A DNA stretch of 27,715 bases. Origin: an uncultured Parasutterella sp. GTDB lineage: Bacteria; Pseudomonadota; Gammaproteobacteria; Burkholderiales; Burkholderiaceae_F. The stretch spans positions 1 to 27,715 of the forward strand of contig CAAFTZ010000117.1 in NCBI GenBank assembly GCA_900766055.1. Reading direction: 5' to 3'. The notes beneath the pieces are model-generated. The model saw only the letters and a program-made list of their open reading frames with translations. It made no database searches and was not told the origin of the DNA. This document shows, in pieces, positions 1 to 8,538 of this stretch. Position 1 is the stretch's first letter; each line of letters opens with the position of its first letter. The position numbers and the translations under genes are program-made.

Positions 1-108
1 CCGTCATTTTTCGATGGGAATTTGAACTTGAACAAAACGAATTATTTTCTTAAACACAAGATAATGTTATAAGTAGAATTACTTACCTATAAAGTAATAT
101 TTTTTATA

Positions 109-147
109 TTTTTTATTTATTTTTCAAATAGATAAATAAATAAAAAA
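109..147. repeat. All-AT inverted repeat upstream of the DcuC-type gene
   Basis: Two 16-nt arms (109-124 and 132-147) are reverse complements except for one position, separated by a 7-nt loop. The arms contain no G or C, so this is not a normal intrinsic terminator. It lies in a very AT-rich leader (roughly 50-200) before the first gene and could be a cruciform, a binding site for a nucleoid protein, or chance in low-complexity sequence. Confidence 0.45.
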
Positions 148-268
148 TTCAGAATAAATTTGAATGAAATTAGTGAATATCCCAATTGATTTACTTGAAT
201 TTGCTTATTTGTAAACTTAGGTTACATCTTTAACATGGCCTCGTTCACTCCACTCTACGAGGCAAAAA

Positions 269-1546
269 ATGTCCTTTTCCGCTTGGGTTGCTTTGGCCGC
301 CGTCATCGCAACTATTTACGGACTTATTAAACGTTATGAAACACGCTTGGTCCTGCTGCTCGCCGGCTTAGTAATGTGCTGTTGTTCGTTGGATCCGATG
401 GCCGCCTTCGAACAGTTTGACAAGTCCATGACAAATCGCGCACTCATCATTTCAATCTGCTCATCCATGGGCTTTGCGGCCTGCGTTACTTTGACCAAAT
501 GCGATCTTCATTTGGTCAGCCTCCTTACCAAACCGCTTAATAAACTCGGTATTCTGCTTCTCCCGTGCTGCATGTTGGTGACAGGTGTCGCTTCCTTGGC
601 CATCGGCTCATTAGCCGGCTTATGCGCGGCCATCGGTCCGACGCTTATAGCCCTCATGCTCCGAGCAGGTTTCAGACCGGCGATCGCCGCTGCAGCCATT
701 ATTTCCGCCACTCTTCCGAATTATTGGTCTCCGGGATCAACAGATAACATTCTCGTCGCTCAGTTAGCCGGTATTCCGGTGATGGAACAGATCAACCACA
801 TTTCTTTCAACATCCTGATTCTTTTCGGACTTTGCATTGTTGCTTTAACCACGATTTGCTTCATCTTCGGTGACTACAAGAAAGGCGGCTTCCAGCAGTC
901 CATTAACGAAAAAGGACTCATTCGTCCTCTGCCGGAACTTCCCCAGCATCCCAACCTTCTCAAGGCTTTTGCCCCTCTCCTTCCGGTCGTCTTGCTCTTT
1001 GTCATCTCTCTTTGGTTCCCAAAAGTAAAGATGAGTGTTGCAACCGCCATGCTGATCGGTTTCATCTATGTCATCTTCGTCACACGCAGCAATCCTGCCG
1101 AACTCGTTAAAAAATTCTTTGACGGCATGGGCTCCGGCTACGGCAGCATCATCGGCTTAATTATTGCTGCAGGTGTCTTTGCCGCCGGCTTAAGAAGCTG
1201 CGGCGTAGTTTCCGGTTTCATCGACTTCTTGAAAGATTCTTCCGAAATCGCCAAACTCGGCGGCTCCTTCGGTCCCTACATTCTTGGTGTGATGACCGGA
1301 TCCGGTAATGCTGCAGCGTTCGCTTTCTGCGAATCCGTCGTTCCTCACGCAGCCGAATTCGGCATGAAGATCCAGGACTTAGGCTTCCTGACCTGTTTGT
1401 CTGCAACGTTAGGCCGCGTTTCTTCTCCGCTTGCAGCCGGCGTCATCCTTATTGCAGGCATTGCCGGTACATCTCCGCTTGAAGTCATTAAACGTTCAGC
1501 ACCGGTGAGCTTAACAGCCATCGCTTTCACTCTCCTTCTTGTTTAA
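269..1546 (+). CDS. DcuC-family anaerobic C4-dicarboxylate transporter
   Basis: A 425-residue, very hydrophobic inner-membrane protein with many predicted membrane helices and no separate signal peptide. The stretch around residues 75-95 (TKCDLHLVSLLTKPLNKLG) and the following Gly/Ala-rich helix resemble the DcuC carriers, which exchange or export succinate and take up fumarate during anaerobic growth. It is slightly shorter than E. coli DcuC (about 460 residues). The ATG is preceded by ACGAGG with a 6-nt gap, which supports this start. A porin gene begins 18 nt after the stop, so the two are probably co-transcribed and may form an outer- plus inner-membrane route for small dicarboxylates. 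Family assignment is good; the exact substrate is not shown by the sequence. Confidence 0.82.
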   Translation: MSFSAWVALAAVIATIYGLIKRYETRLVLLLAGLVMCCCSLDPMAAFEQFDKSMTNRALIISICSSMGFAACVTLTKCDLHLVSLLTKPLNKLGILLLPCCMLVTGVASLAIGSLAGLCAAIGPTLIALMLRAGFRPAIAAAAIISATLPNYWSPGSTDNILVAQLAGIPVMEQINHISFNILILFGLCIVALTTICFIFGDYKKGGFQQSINEKGLIRPLPELPQHPNLLKAFAPLLPVVLLFVISLWFPKVKMSVATAMLIGFIYVIFVTRSNPAELVKKFFDGMGSGYGSIIGLIIAAGVFAAGLRSCGVVSGFIDFLKDSSEIAKLGGSFGPYILGVMTGSGNAAAFAFCESVVPHAAEFGMKIQDLGFLTCLSATLGRVSSPLAAGVILIAGIAGTSPLEVIKRSAPVSLTAIAFTLLLV

Positions 1547-1564
1547 CTCAACATCAAATCCGAC

Positions 1565-2695
1565 ATGAAAAAACTCACATTAGCCCTCCTTTCCGTCCTT
1601 GCTTTCGGCTCTGTCGCAGCAGCTCAGGATTCCGTCATTGTTTACGGGCGCATCGACCTCGGCGTCGGCATTTCAAGAATCAACGACGGTTTCGGTTCAA
1701 AAGAGAACAATGCTCAGATGGTTACTGGCGCCGGCACATCCAACCGCATCGGCATCAAAGGAGAAGAGGACTTAGGCAGCGGGTACAAAATTAAGTTCGT
1801 TTTAGAAAACGGCTTTGAAGCGGACACCGGTGCCGAAGCAACCGAAGGACTCGCCTTCAGCCGTGAAGCAACTCTTCAGATTGTCTCTCCATTCGGTACA
1901 TTGGCGGCCGGGCGCTCTTCAATCCTCGGCACCGACGGCGGAAGCTTCAATATGCTGGGTAACGTCAACCCGTTCGGAACAGGTATTTGGGAACTCGGCA
2001 ATCAAAACATCGTCTACGGCAAAATGCCTGCATCTCGTTTTGACAACGCCTTTACTTATCGCTCCCCGGAATATAAGGGCCTGCAGCTGACAACGGAATA
2101 TTCCATGGGTGAAGAAGGCAAAGAAAACCGTTCTACTTCTAATCACTACTTTGGTTTTGGCGTCACTTGGAAAGGAGGCCCCGCAGAGACAGTTGTCTTA
2201 TTTGAACGAGTGAACGAAGCTTTAACCACGGAAAAGAGGAATCCGAAGGACATGTGGCGTATCACTGCAGGCGGAAACTGGAAGTTTTCTGCTGCCACAG
2301 CTTATCTGTCATTGCAGTACTTCAAAAACGCCGACGCCATGGGAACCGCTTCTTATAGCGCTTTGAAAGACCACGGCATCGGAAGCATCACATCGGCCCA
2401 AATGAAGAAACTTGACGGTCTGGAAGGTGAGAACGTCATTCTGGGCTTCTCAACTCCGGTGATGGGCGGCAAAGTCTTAGGCGCGGTCGGTTATGTACAT
2501 GCCAAATCCGATGAACTTGCAATCAAACTCAAGGCAGACGGCGGATTTGTTGCCCTCGGATATCAGTATCCTTTCTCAAAGACCACTCGTTTGTACAGTG
2601 CTATCGGCGGATCTGCCGCAAAATACAAATCCGGCGGTCAGTCCGTTAAGCCTAGAGGTTTCTATGGAACACTCGGTCTGTCTCATTACTTCTAA
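1565..2695 (+). CDS. Gram-negative porin (Porin_4 type), outer membrane
   Basis: A 376-residue outer-membrane beta-barrel precursor. The first 20 or so residues form a Sec signal peptide (MKK, hydrophobic core, Ala-Ala-Ala before Gln-Asp). The mature start SVIVYGRIDLGVG, the motif GIKGEEDLGSGY near residues 64-75, the segment SPFGTLAAGR and the C-terminal GLSHYF ending in Phe are typical of betaproteobacterial trimeric porins; the terminal Phe is the usual signal for outer-membrane assembly. It follows the DcuC-type gene by 18 nt. No strong ribosome-binding site is visible, so translation may be coupled. A second porin (17442-18500) shares the same motifs but differs in detail, so they are paralogues and not a recent duplication. 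Confidence 0.9.
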   Translation: MKKLTLALLSVLAFGSVAAAQDSVIVYGRIDLGVGISRINDGFGSKENNAQMVTGAGTSNRIGIKGEEDLGSGYKIKFVLENGFEADTGAEATEGLAFSREATLQIVSPFGTLAAGRSSILGTDGGSFNMLGNVNPFGTGIWELGNQNIVYGKMPASRFDNAFTYRSPEYKGLQLTTEYSMGEEGKENRSTSNHYFGFGVTWKGGPAETVVLFERVNEALTTEKRNPKDMWRITAGGNWKFSAATAYLSLQYFKNADAMGTASYSALKDHGIGSITSAQMKKLDGLEGENVILGFSTPVMGGKVLGAVGYVHAKSDELAIKLKADGGFVALGYQYPFSKTTRLYSAIGGSAAKYKSGGQSVKPRGFYGTLGLSHYF

Positions 2696-2713
2696 CCTAA
2701 AAGAACGGGCTCG

Positions 2714-4537
2714 TTAGCTCTGTGATCGGTCTAGTTCACCGACGTATGGACGAATGTCACGAAGAGGATGGAGGGACTCCTCGATGGCATTCGTCCAAAA
2801 TTGTTCTGTTCGAATATCGGTGTTGAAGTTCTTTGAGAAGACCTCTTCGAATGTCAGCGTGGCATTGTCAAGAAGCACTGATCTACAAATACGTGGGATA
2901 TCCTCGCTTCGTATTTCGCGCAGTTTTTTCAGCATTTTGTTGGCTGACAAATATCCGGCGGTATATTGAAAATCGTGGTGCGGTGAGTCTGCGTTATATA
3001 CGTTGTAGAAATGCGGCTTTCTGGCCCACATGTACTGGTCTACGCCTTCAACCGTGTTACCGTAGCAGTCACTCCAGCATTTTCTGGTCAGTTTATTGAT
3101 ATCTTCGACGGAAAGGTACCCGTTTTTCCGCGCTTTAAAGATCTCTTCTGCAAGCTTGAATCTAAACGGAATCTCAACCAAATTGATCATGATTCGCCGC
3201 AAACCATGCCAAAGCACTGCAGCTTTTTCCTGAGGTGAAGAAGCTTCCTGCACCAGTCTCCTTAGTAACAGCTCTTCAAAAAGACGGCCGATTAGTTCAT
3301 ATCGTGTTTCGGAAAGTCTCCTCTCCTGCATCGGAAGATCACTGATCGAGTATCTAAAAAACGCGTCACCTAAGATGTGGGCAGTTTCAAAGGACCGGTT
3401 GATGTTCGGCTGGTAATCGACGTATATCGCCACCGCTTTGTCGTAAGGAACTTCAACGCACCAAGCACCTCCTGAACCGGCCGAATAATTATGCGTCTCC
3501 AGCCAATGACCTTGTCTGCAGATCTCGATGAAATCCCGAAACTCCGGAAAGTAAGGTTCGACGGCCTCTGTGATTTCCTTTAGCGTTCCGTCAAATGTCT
3601 TCAGAGATTCGGGGCCTTCAAGATGCGGAAGTGCAGACCCTAATAGTGCCACAGGAATCGTGGGAGACTCCGGACGATTTGTACCCTGATTGATATAGGG
3701 AGCTGCAAATCGAAGGCATTCGCGAATCTCAGACAGCTTCTTAGGGAAAGCGCTGCGCATTGCTTCGAAACTCTTTCTATCCAGGCCTTCGATAACCAAT
3801 GCGTAGTCAAGCGTACTCATTCCGAGCCTGGAGGCTCTGAGTAAGTGCGCACCGGCTACGGCATTAAGAATGTCGCAGAACATAGAGGAATTTGTCGCAA
3901 AACAAGCAGACAAAGCGTTGAAGAACAAAGTTCTCAGTTCCGGATCCGAAGTGTTTTTAACCGCAAAGTTGGCGACAGAAGGTGTCGATTTTTTCACGGT
4001 TCCGTCCGGCAGCGTCACACTCGTCCGAATGCTGCTTTTGAGATGCGTATACAACGAAAATAACGGCCCGAGGATCAGCCGTTCTTCTTCCAAAGCTGCT
4101 CCGGAAAAGTTCAGCCAAGGCTTTATTTCTCTAAGACAAGACTGCTGTTGGAGCCAGTGTTCGAGCTTGTCTGAACGAAACGTATTTTTTTCAGCCGCTT
4201 CTTGTAGATTTTCTTTGACTTTCTGAATAGCTTTTTCAGCGCCGTCTATCGTTTCGAGAATGAAGACTTTCTCAGCCGCAATTTTGCTGTCGGCCGAGGA
4301 TAAGGTTTCGGCTGCCCGACAAGCGGCTAACAGCGTTTCTTTGAGCCGAGAGATTTGCTCCAATACTTCAATTAACTGCAAGGCGGCAACTTCATCTTCA
4401 GGCTTAAAAAATTGGAGCCTGTCAATCATCGAAATGCCGTTCAATAAAGCCCGTCTCCTAGCGAGGTATGTTTCGCCGGACAGATCTGAGAGGCCCTTTT
4501 TCGACCAGATTTGAACCGTTTCTAATTTCTTTTTCAT
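2714..4537 (-). CDS. Oligoendopeptidase F-like (M3 family) protein with a degenerate zinc site
   Basis: A 607-residue cytoplasmic protein with the length and layout of M3/oligoendopeptidase F enzymes: a helical N-terminal half rich in Leu/Glu/Lys and a C-terminal catalytic-type domain. Family landmarks are GAWCVEVPYDKAVAIYVDY before the active site, a later Glu in LFEELLLRRL (about 418-427) where the third zinc ligand sits, and WARKPHFYNVY near the C terminus. The HExGH zinc motif is replaced by H-I-L-G-D at residues 387-391, so the catalytic Glu and the second His are missing. The reading frame is intact, which argues for a retained non-peptidase role over decay. It converges on the porin gene with 18 nt between stops and lies 59 nt downstream of the LysR gene on the same strand. 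Confidence 0.75.
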   Translation of the reverse strand: MKKKLETVQIWSKKGLSDLSGETYLARRRALLNGISMIDRLQFFKPEDEVAALQLIEVLEQISRLKETLLAACRAAETLSSADSKIAAEKVFILETIDGAEKAIQKVKENLQEAAEKNTFRSDKLEHWLQQQSCLREIKPWLNFSGAALEEERLILGPLFSLYTHLKSSIRTSVTLPDGTVKKSTPSVANFAVKNTSDPELRTLFFNALSACFATNSSMFCDILNAVAGAHLLRASRLGMSTLDYALVIEGLDRKSFEAMRSAFPKKLSEIRECLRFAAPYINQGTNRPESPTIPVALLGSALPHLEGPESLKTFDGTLKEITEAVEPYFPEFRDFIEICRQGHWLETHNYSAGSGGAWCVEVPYDKAVAIYVDYQPNINRSFETAHILGDAFFRYSISDLPMQERRLSETRYELIGRLFEELLLRRLVQEASSPQEKAAVLWHGLRRIMINLVEIPFRFKLAEEIFKARKNGYLSVEDINKLTRKCWSDCYGNTVEGVDQYMWARKPHFYNVYNADSPHHDFQYTAGYLSANKMLKKLREIRSEDIPRICRSVLLDNATLTFEEVFSKNFNTDIRTEQFWTNAIEESLHPLRDIRPYVGELDRSQS

Positions 4538-4596
4538 CTTGCAGACAACCTAGCATTAACGTTCCGACTTCTTATCGTTTAAAGAACCGGAATCTT

Positions 4597-5556
4597 CTAA
4601 ATAATGAAGTTGTATTTTTCCTGCAGGCGCCTTTTTTGTTCGCCTTCGATTTCTCTTCTTCTTCGAACGTAAAAATCGATGAACATCTGAACGCGCCTCA
4701 ACTTGGAAGCAGCCAAGGTTGAACCGATGTAATTATCGAGATTGGGAATTTGCCAGCCGTTGAGGATCGGGATCAGCTGTCCGTTCATCACTTCTTCAAA
4801 GCAGTGGTGAAGCGGCATATCAAGCACGATGCCGCAGCCTTCTACTGCTGCAGTCTTTGCCAACAAGATATTGTTGAAGCGAATCATCGACTTCCAGCGA
4901 AAAGTCTGCTGCCGTCCGTTCTTAACCAAAACTTCCGAGTGCGGCCTGACGCGGCCTGTATAAACCACACCGGCATGATCGGACAGTTCGTCAGGATTTT
5001 CTGGATAACCGGCTTTTTCTAAATATTTAGGCGAAGCGCAAGGAATGAATAAAGATCGAGTCACCCAGTTTTCGACGAGGTTGGCGTCATTCACCGGTCC
5101 GTAGTACAGCATCAAATCACACTCTCCGCCCATGAAAGCCTTAGGATTGTCATCTCCAATGACATCGAAAGTAACTTGAGGATGCAGCTGCTGGAATTCT
5201 GCGATTAATGGAACAACCTGAGTTTGAAGGAAGCCGGGCATAGCCCCGAAACGAATACTGCCTTTGTCGCCTTCCTCAAGCTCAGAGGTCTTCTCCAGCG
5301 CCCGACGGACCATCACTATTTGAGGTTCTATTTTTGAGCGAAGTTCAAGCGCTGCCTGAGTAGGATTTAATCGTTTTCCTCGCCGTTCCAATAGTTGTAC
5401 GCCTAATTCTTCTTCCAGTCCGGAAACCATTCGGGATAATTGAGAGCGCTGGAGATTTTCAATGTCAGCAACGCGCGTAATGGAGCCTTCGTCCATGATT
5501 TTGAACAGAAGTTCCCATCGTCCGAGATGGAGTGCTTTCGATTGACTGGTAATCAT
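4597..5556 (-). CDS. LysR-family transcriptional regulator
   Basis: A 319-residue protein with an N-terminal winged helix-turn-helix (about residues 10-70, including GSITRVADIENLQRSQLSRM and LEEELGVQLLERR) and a C-terminal periplasmic-binding-protein-like effector domain starting near GSIRFGAMPGFLQ. The ATG is preceded by AAGGA at good spacing. The M3-like gene follows 59 nt downstream in the same direction. LysR proteins usually control a neighbouring or divergent gene. Here no divergent gene is adjacent, so the M3-like gene is the nearest candidate target. The effector is unknown. The highly basic C-terminal tail (RRRREIEGEQKRR) is longer than usual. Confidence 0.88.
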   Translation of the reverse strand: MITSQSKALHLGRWELLFKIMDEGSITRVADIENLQRSQLSRMVSGLEEELGVQLLERRGKRLNPTQAALELRSKIEPQIVMVRRALEKTSELEEGDKGSIRFGAMPGFLQTQVVPLIAEFQQLHPQVTFDVIGDDNPKAFMGGECDLMLYYGPVNDANLVENWVTRSLFIPCASPKYLEKAGYPENPDELSDHAGVVYTGRVRPHSEVLVKNGRQQTFRWKSMIRFNNILLAKTAAVEGCGIVLDMPLHHCFEEVMNGQLIPILNGWQIPNLDNYIGSTLAASKLRRVQMFIDFYVRRRREIEGEQKRRLQEKYNFII

Positions 5557-5691
5557 TGGGTTCCTTGGTCTGAATGCAGACGCTGTTTTCTTTTGAACGT
5601 CTTATCGAGATTTTAACTAATGAACCGGAAGTCCCGTTTCTTGAAAAGAGATGCGTAACTCTTTCAATTCAATTGACGCCGTCCGAAAAAA

Positions 5692-6147
5692 TCAGTCAGC
5701 AGGATTTTGGCGGCTAATTTGCTGCAGCTTCTCATTAATTCGGTAAACAGCTTCCGCATCACGTTTTCCAAGGATGGCCTCGATCTGCTCTTGCGCCTTC
5801 TCCCACAAAGGTATCGCCAGCTTAAGGACTTCTTCTCCTTTCTCGGACAGGGCAAAAAACTTGCCGCGGCCTTCTGTGAGCTTTACGAAACCTCGGCTTT
5901 CAAGCAGCTTGATGTTCCGAACCATCGTGCTTCTCTCTAAACCGACATGCTCTGCCCAATGAGTAATATTTGCGCTTTTGAGTCGGAATAGTGTTATCAG
6001 CAAAAAATATTGAGCGACCGTCAAACCCGCAGCCCTCAGCGAAGCATCATAAAAATCAGAGATGATATTTGAACTTCGTCTGAGGTTGGTGCAGTAGCAA
6101 AGGCTTTTATATGACCGACCCTGCCCGCTTCCTTCTTGTTTAGTCAT
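5692..6147 (-). CDS. MarR-family transcriptional regulator
   Basis: A 151-residue winged-helix regulator. The DNA-binding region is ANITHWAEHVGLERSTMVRN followed by LLESRGFVKL and a wing ending in the charged FALSEKGEEV, as in MarR proteins, which act as dimers on palindromes and are often released by phenolic or oxidised ligands. I place the start at the ATG whose bases overlap the stop of the upstream DUF2148 gene (ATGACTAA), preferring it to a TTG six codons earlier, because the overlap implies translational coupling and CGGGA lies upstream. The tandem palindromes before the operon (6702-6726) are the obvious candidate for its own operator, which would make the operon self-repressing. The neighbouring divergent efflux operon is another possible target. 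Confidence 0.85.
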   Translation of the reverse strand: MTKQEGSGQGRSYKSLCYCTNLRRSSNIISDFYDASLRAAGLTVAQYFLLITLFRLKSANITHWAEHVGLERSTMVRNIKLLESRGFVKLTEGRGKFFALSEKGEEVLKLAIPLWEKAQEQIEAILGKRDAEAVYRINEKLQQISRQNPAD

Positions 6148-6688
6148 GGAAAATCCCGCGATCAAAAAAGATATTTTTACCTGATACAGAAAGTGGAATG
6201 CCCAGCCACAGGACGTTCTCTACATAACCCATCTCTGCAGCTGCCTTCCCAATCGAGAACATAACCCGATTATCCACTTTATCCATTGCGGCGGCTGATA
6301 CTGCTGAAGAGGCTGCAATTCCGAGATCTATACCTGCATACACGCAATTTCCTCCGACCTTTTTGCAGCCTTCACAATTTCCAAAACCGCAGGAGCCGCA
6401 ATGCGGAACGCCGCGCTGTCTTTTGTCCGTTCCCAACAAGACTACGGCTTGTGCCAAACGAAGGTTCGCAGCATCACGGCCGTACCAGGTATACATTCGA
6501 TCCCCCATCTCTCTGATGCCGATTTCTTCCATTTTCTTGGCCAGGAGTTCTTTTTCTTCGCCTGTCAGCACAAGTGAGTGAAGAGTATCTTTGCCGTGCG
6601 CTTTAGGCGCTGTTCTTGCCGCCGCACACATCTTTGCTGCCGTTGCTAATACTGCTTTTTCTTCTAAAAGCTCGCTCTTATATAGCAT
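6140..6688 (-). CDS. DUF2148 ferredoxin-like domain protein
   Basis: A protein of 182 residues resembling the uncharacterised DUF2148 family. It carries a cysteine cluster, CGSCGFGNCEGC and then C, at about residues 97-117, of the kind that could bind an iron-sulfur cluster, followed by a small-residue helix, GIDLGIAASSAVSAAA. No enzymatic role is established. There are two adjacent ATG codons. AGGAG ends 3 nt before the first and 6 nt before the second, so I use the second; the first would add one Met. The gene is followed by, and overlaps, the marR gene by 8 nt, so both are one operon. The upstream promoter and palindromes suggest control by that MarR protein, perhaps as a redox or stress response. 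Confidence 0.78.
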   Translation of the reverse strand: MLYKSELLEEKAVLATAAKMCAAARTAPKAHGKDTLHSLVLTGEEKELLAKKMEEIGIREMGDRMYTWYGRDAANLRLAQAVVLLGTDKRQRGVPHCGSCGFGNCEGCKKVGGNCVYAGIDLGIAASSAVSAAAMDKVDNRVMFSIGKAAAEMGYVENVLWLGIPLSVSGKNIFFDRGIFHD

Positions 6689-6701
6689 CATTGTCTCCTA
6701 T

Positions 6702-6726
6702 GTGTATATACACTGTGTATATACAC
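6702..6726. promoter_or_regulatory. Tandem perfect palindromes, probable MarR operator
   Basis: GTGTATATACAC occurs twice, at 6702-6713 and 6715-6726, each copy a perfect 12-bp palindrome with a single T between them. The pair lies between the -10 element and the ribosome-binding site of the DUF2148-marR operon and covers the expected transcription start. A dimeric repressor bound here would block transcription; the MarR product of the same operon is the likely one. Confidence 0.75.
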
Positions 6727-6755
6727 ATATTATTTGTTGATCGTAATCTTGTCAA
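6727..6755 (-). promoter_or_regulatory. Near-consensus sigma-70 promoter of the DUF2148-marR operon
   Basis: Read on the minus strand, TTGACA (6755-6750) is separated by 17 nt from TAATAT (6732-6727). The -35 matches consensus fully and the -10 matches at five of six positions. Transcription would start near 6720, inside the second palindrome. Such a strong promoter fits a gene kept off by a repressor. Confidence 0.75.
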
Positions 6756-7156
6756 CGCTCAGCAATAAGACAAAACCATTAACTTCGCATGCTCAACCGG
6801 ATTAAGACTTTTCTGAAAGATGCTTGTCTTAATCTTGTGTCTTCCCTTACAGCTCTTTAGATGATTAGAAGACAGCGGCAAGTCAAACTTTCTACTCAGA
6901 GCGGGAACTTGTGACTTCATACTTAATCTGCATTAACGTTTCTACTCCAAAGACACAATTTTCCGCCATGGATTTGCCTACACCTTCTTTCAATTGAGAA
7001 ATTTCATAGACAAAAGCTATCAAAAGAGAGGATCACCGATATTTGGTATGAAATTTAAAGAACTTCTTTACTCCCCGATTTCTTACAAATCGGAACAAAC
7101 GCACGGAGAGGCAGTTACAATCTTCCTATTCATGCGCTTTTGATTTCATATTTAGA
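6756..7156. other. Intergenic region before the efflux operon
   Basis: About 400 bases without a convincing gene separate the minus-strand promoter from the TolC gene. Besides the inverted repeat at 6800-6834 I see no RNA gene, terminator or mobile element. It must contain the promoter of the export operon, but no -35/-10 pair was clear enough to mark, and the TolC start has no obvious ribosome-binding site. Confidence 0.5.
6800..6834. repeat. 9-bp inverted repeat, possible operator
   Basis: GATTAAGAC (6800-6808) and GTCTTAATC (6826-6834) are perfect reverse complements separated by 17 nt. There is no T-run after it, so it is not a terminator. The spacing of the arms (centre to centre 26 nt) could suit a dimeric regulator or a transcript hairpin. 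Function is unknown. Confidence 0.4.
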
Positions 7157-8536
7157 ATGAACAAACCTATTCAATTTGCTCTTGCCGCTCTCGCGCTTTG
7201 CGCGGCTCAGCAATGCACTGCCGCGTTGCCGCTGAGCTTTCCTGTCGCACGCGATTGGCTCTATGAACGAAGCGACAAGCTCAAGGCCAGCGAAGAGCAA
7301 GTCCAAAGCAAACGTGAAACTCAAAAATCTTTGGAAACCCTCGGCGGTCCGACTGTGACCTTGCAGGCCATGCAAATCGCAGGACAAAAGAAGATCGATA
7401 TTGATAAGTCGATTCCCAACCCATTAGCTGGCACGCTGCCGATTCAGCTCCCTGGTTCTTTTTCCGTCGGACTGCACGAAAAAATGTCATTAAACGGCCC
7501 TCGTGTCGCAGCAACTGCCACTTGGCCGATTTATACCGGCGGAAAGATTTCTGCCATGCAGGATGCAAGTAAATACGCCGTCGATGAGGCGGTCGCTCAA
7601 AAGCGTGCTGACAGCGAAGATCTGGATGCGCAGCTTGCCGGCTACTACTTCGGAACACAGCTGGCACTCTCTGTAGAAAAACTTCAAAAGGACATGCTGC
7701 ACCATCAGGATCGTGAACTTGCAAAAGCGAAGAAATTCGAAAAGCAGGGAATGATCAGCAAGATCGAACGAATGTCCGTTCAGGTCCAGCGCGACAACAG
7801 AAACCGTGAATACCTCAAGTCCAAAGACAACGCCAAGGTCGCGCGCCTTCAGCTGGCTCGCCTGCTCAGAGACGATGAATTCGGAAAGTTAACGACTCCG
7901 CTTTTTGTCTTGAATCGACCCCTTGAACCGTTGAAATATTGGGTAGATACAGCGCTTGCTTCCAACCCTCAGATTGCCGTGATTCAGGCAAAGGCCGATC
8001 AAGCCCAACAAGGTGTCAAAGCCTCCAAGGGTGCTTGGATGCCGCAAGTCTTTGCCTTCGGTACCTACAACTTTATTAAGCATTACCAAACGCTGGTTGA
8101 GCCGAACTGGATCGGCGGTGTCGGCGTAAACATTACGCTTTGGGACGCTAAAGACAGAAGAGCGAGCATTCGCAGTGCGGAAGCCACCGTCAGACAGGCT
8201 GAAGCCGGCAAAGCCGAAGCCATTAACCAAGTCAGAACCGGCGTGGAAGTCGCTTGGCTGAGAACTCAAAACGCGATTGACCAATACAAATTGAGTGCCT
8301 CTACCGTAAAGCTAGCCGCAGAAAACCTGAAACTCAAATCCAAGAGCTTCGATGAAGGCCTGGCTACTGCACTAGATGTCAATGAGGCGCGCAACCAGCT
8401 GTTTGCCGCTGAAGTCGGCCGCCGCGTTGCCGCCTTTGATTTCGTCTCAAACTACGCCATGCTGCATGCCATCGCCGGCCAGATGAGCGAATTTATGAAT
8501 GCAGTCAATAAGCACGAAGTGATTGTGGAAAATTAA
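7157..8536 (+). CDS. TolC-family outer-membrane efflux protein
   Basis: A 459-residue precursor. Residues 1-22 form a signal peptide ending in CTAA. The rest is rich in long Ala/Gln/Lys helices with two similar halves, as expected for the TolC trimer that forms an outer-membrane channel and periplasmic tunnel. Recognisable segments are GPRVAATATWPIYTGGK, SKGAWMPQVFAFGTYNF with GGVGVNITLWD, and FDEGLATALDVNEARNQL. The HlyD gene starts 2 nt after its stop, so it leads a tight operon with an adaptor and two permeases. The transported compound cannot be told from the sequence. The ATG has no clear Shine-Dalgarno sequence, but the signal peptide fixes the N terminus well. Confidence 0.88.
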   Translation: MNKPIQFALAALALCAAQQCTAALPLSFPVARDWLYERSDKLKASEEQVQSKRETQKSLETLGGPTVTLQAMQIAGQKKIDIDKSIPNPLAGTLPIQLPGSFSVGLHEKMSLNGPRVAATATWPIYTGGKISAMQDASKYAVDEAVAQKRADSEDLDAQLAGYYFGTQLALSVEKLQKDMLHHQDRELAKAKKFEKQGMISKIERMSVQVQRDNRNREYLKSKDNAKVARLQLARLLRDDEFGKLTTPLFVLNRPLEPLKYWVDTALASNPQIAVIQAKADQAQQGVKASKGAWMPQVFAFGTYNFIKHYQTLVEPNWIGGVGVNITLWDAKDRRASIRSAEATVRQAEAGKAEAINQVRTGVEVAWLRTQNAIDQYKLSASTVKLAAENLKLKSKSFDEGLATALDVNEARNQLFAAEVGRRVAAFDFVSNYAMLHAIAGQMSEFMNAVNKHEVIVEN

Positions 8537-8538
8537 TC

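Noticed and set aside
109..147. Intrinsic terminator
   Set aside because: The hairpin has no G-C pairs and would not be stable enough; listed only as an inverted repeat.
186..199. FNR-like site TTGATTTACTTGAA before the DcuC-type gene
   Set aside because: Only the first half matches TTGAT; the second half matches ATCAA at three of five positions, which is common in AT-rich sequence.
2714..4537. Treating the M3-like gene as a pseudogene
   Set aside because: The frame is full length without stops or frameshifts; only the zinc motif is altered, so a retained non-enzymatic protein fits better.
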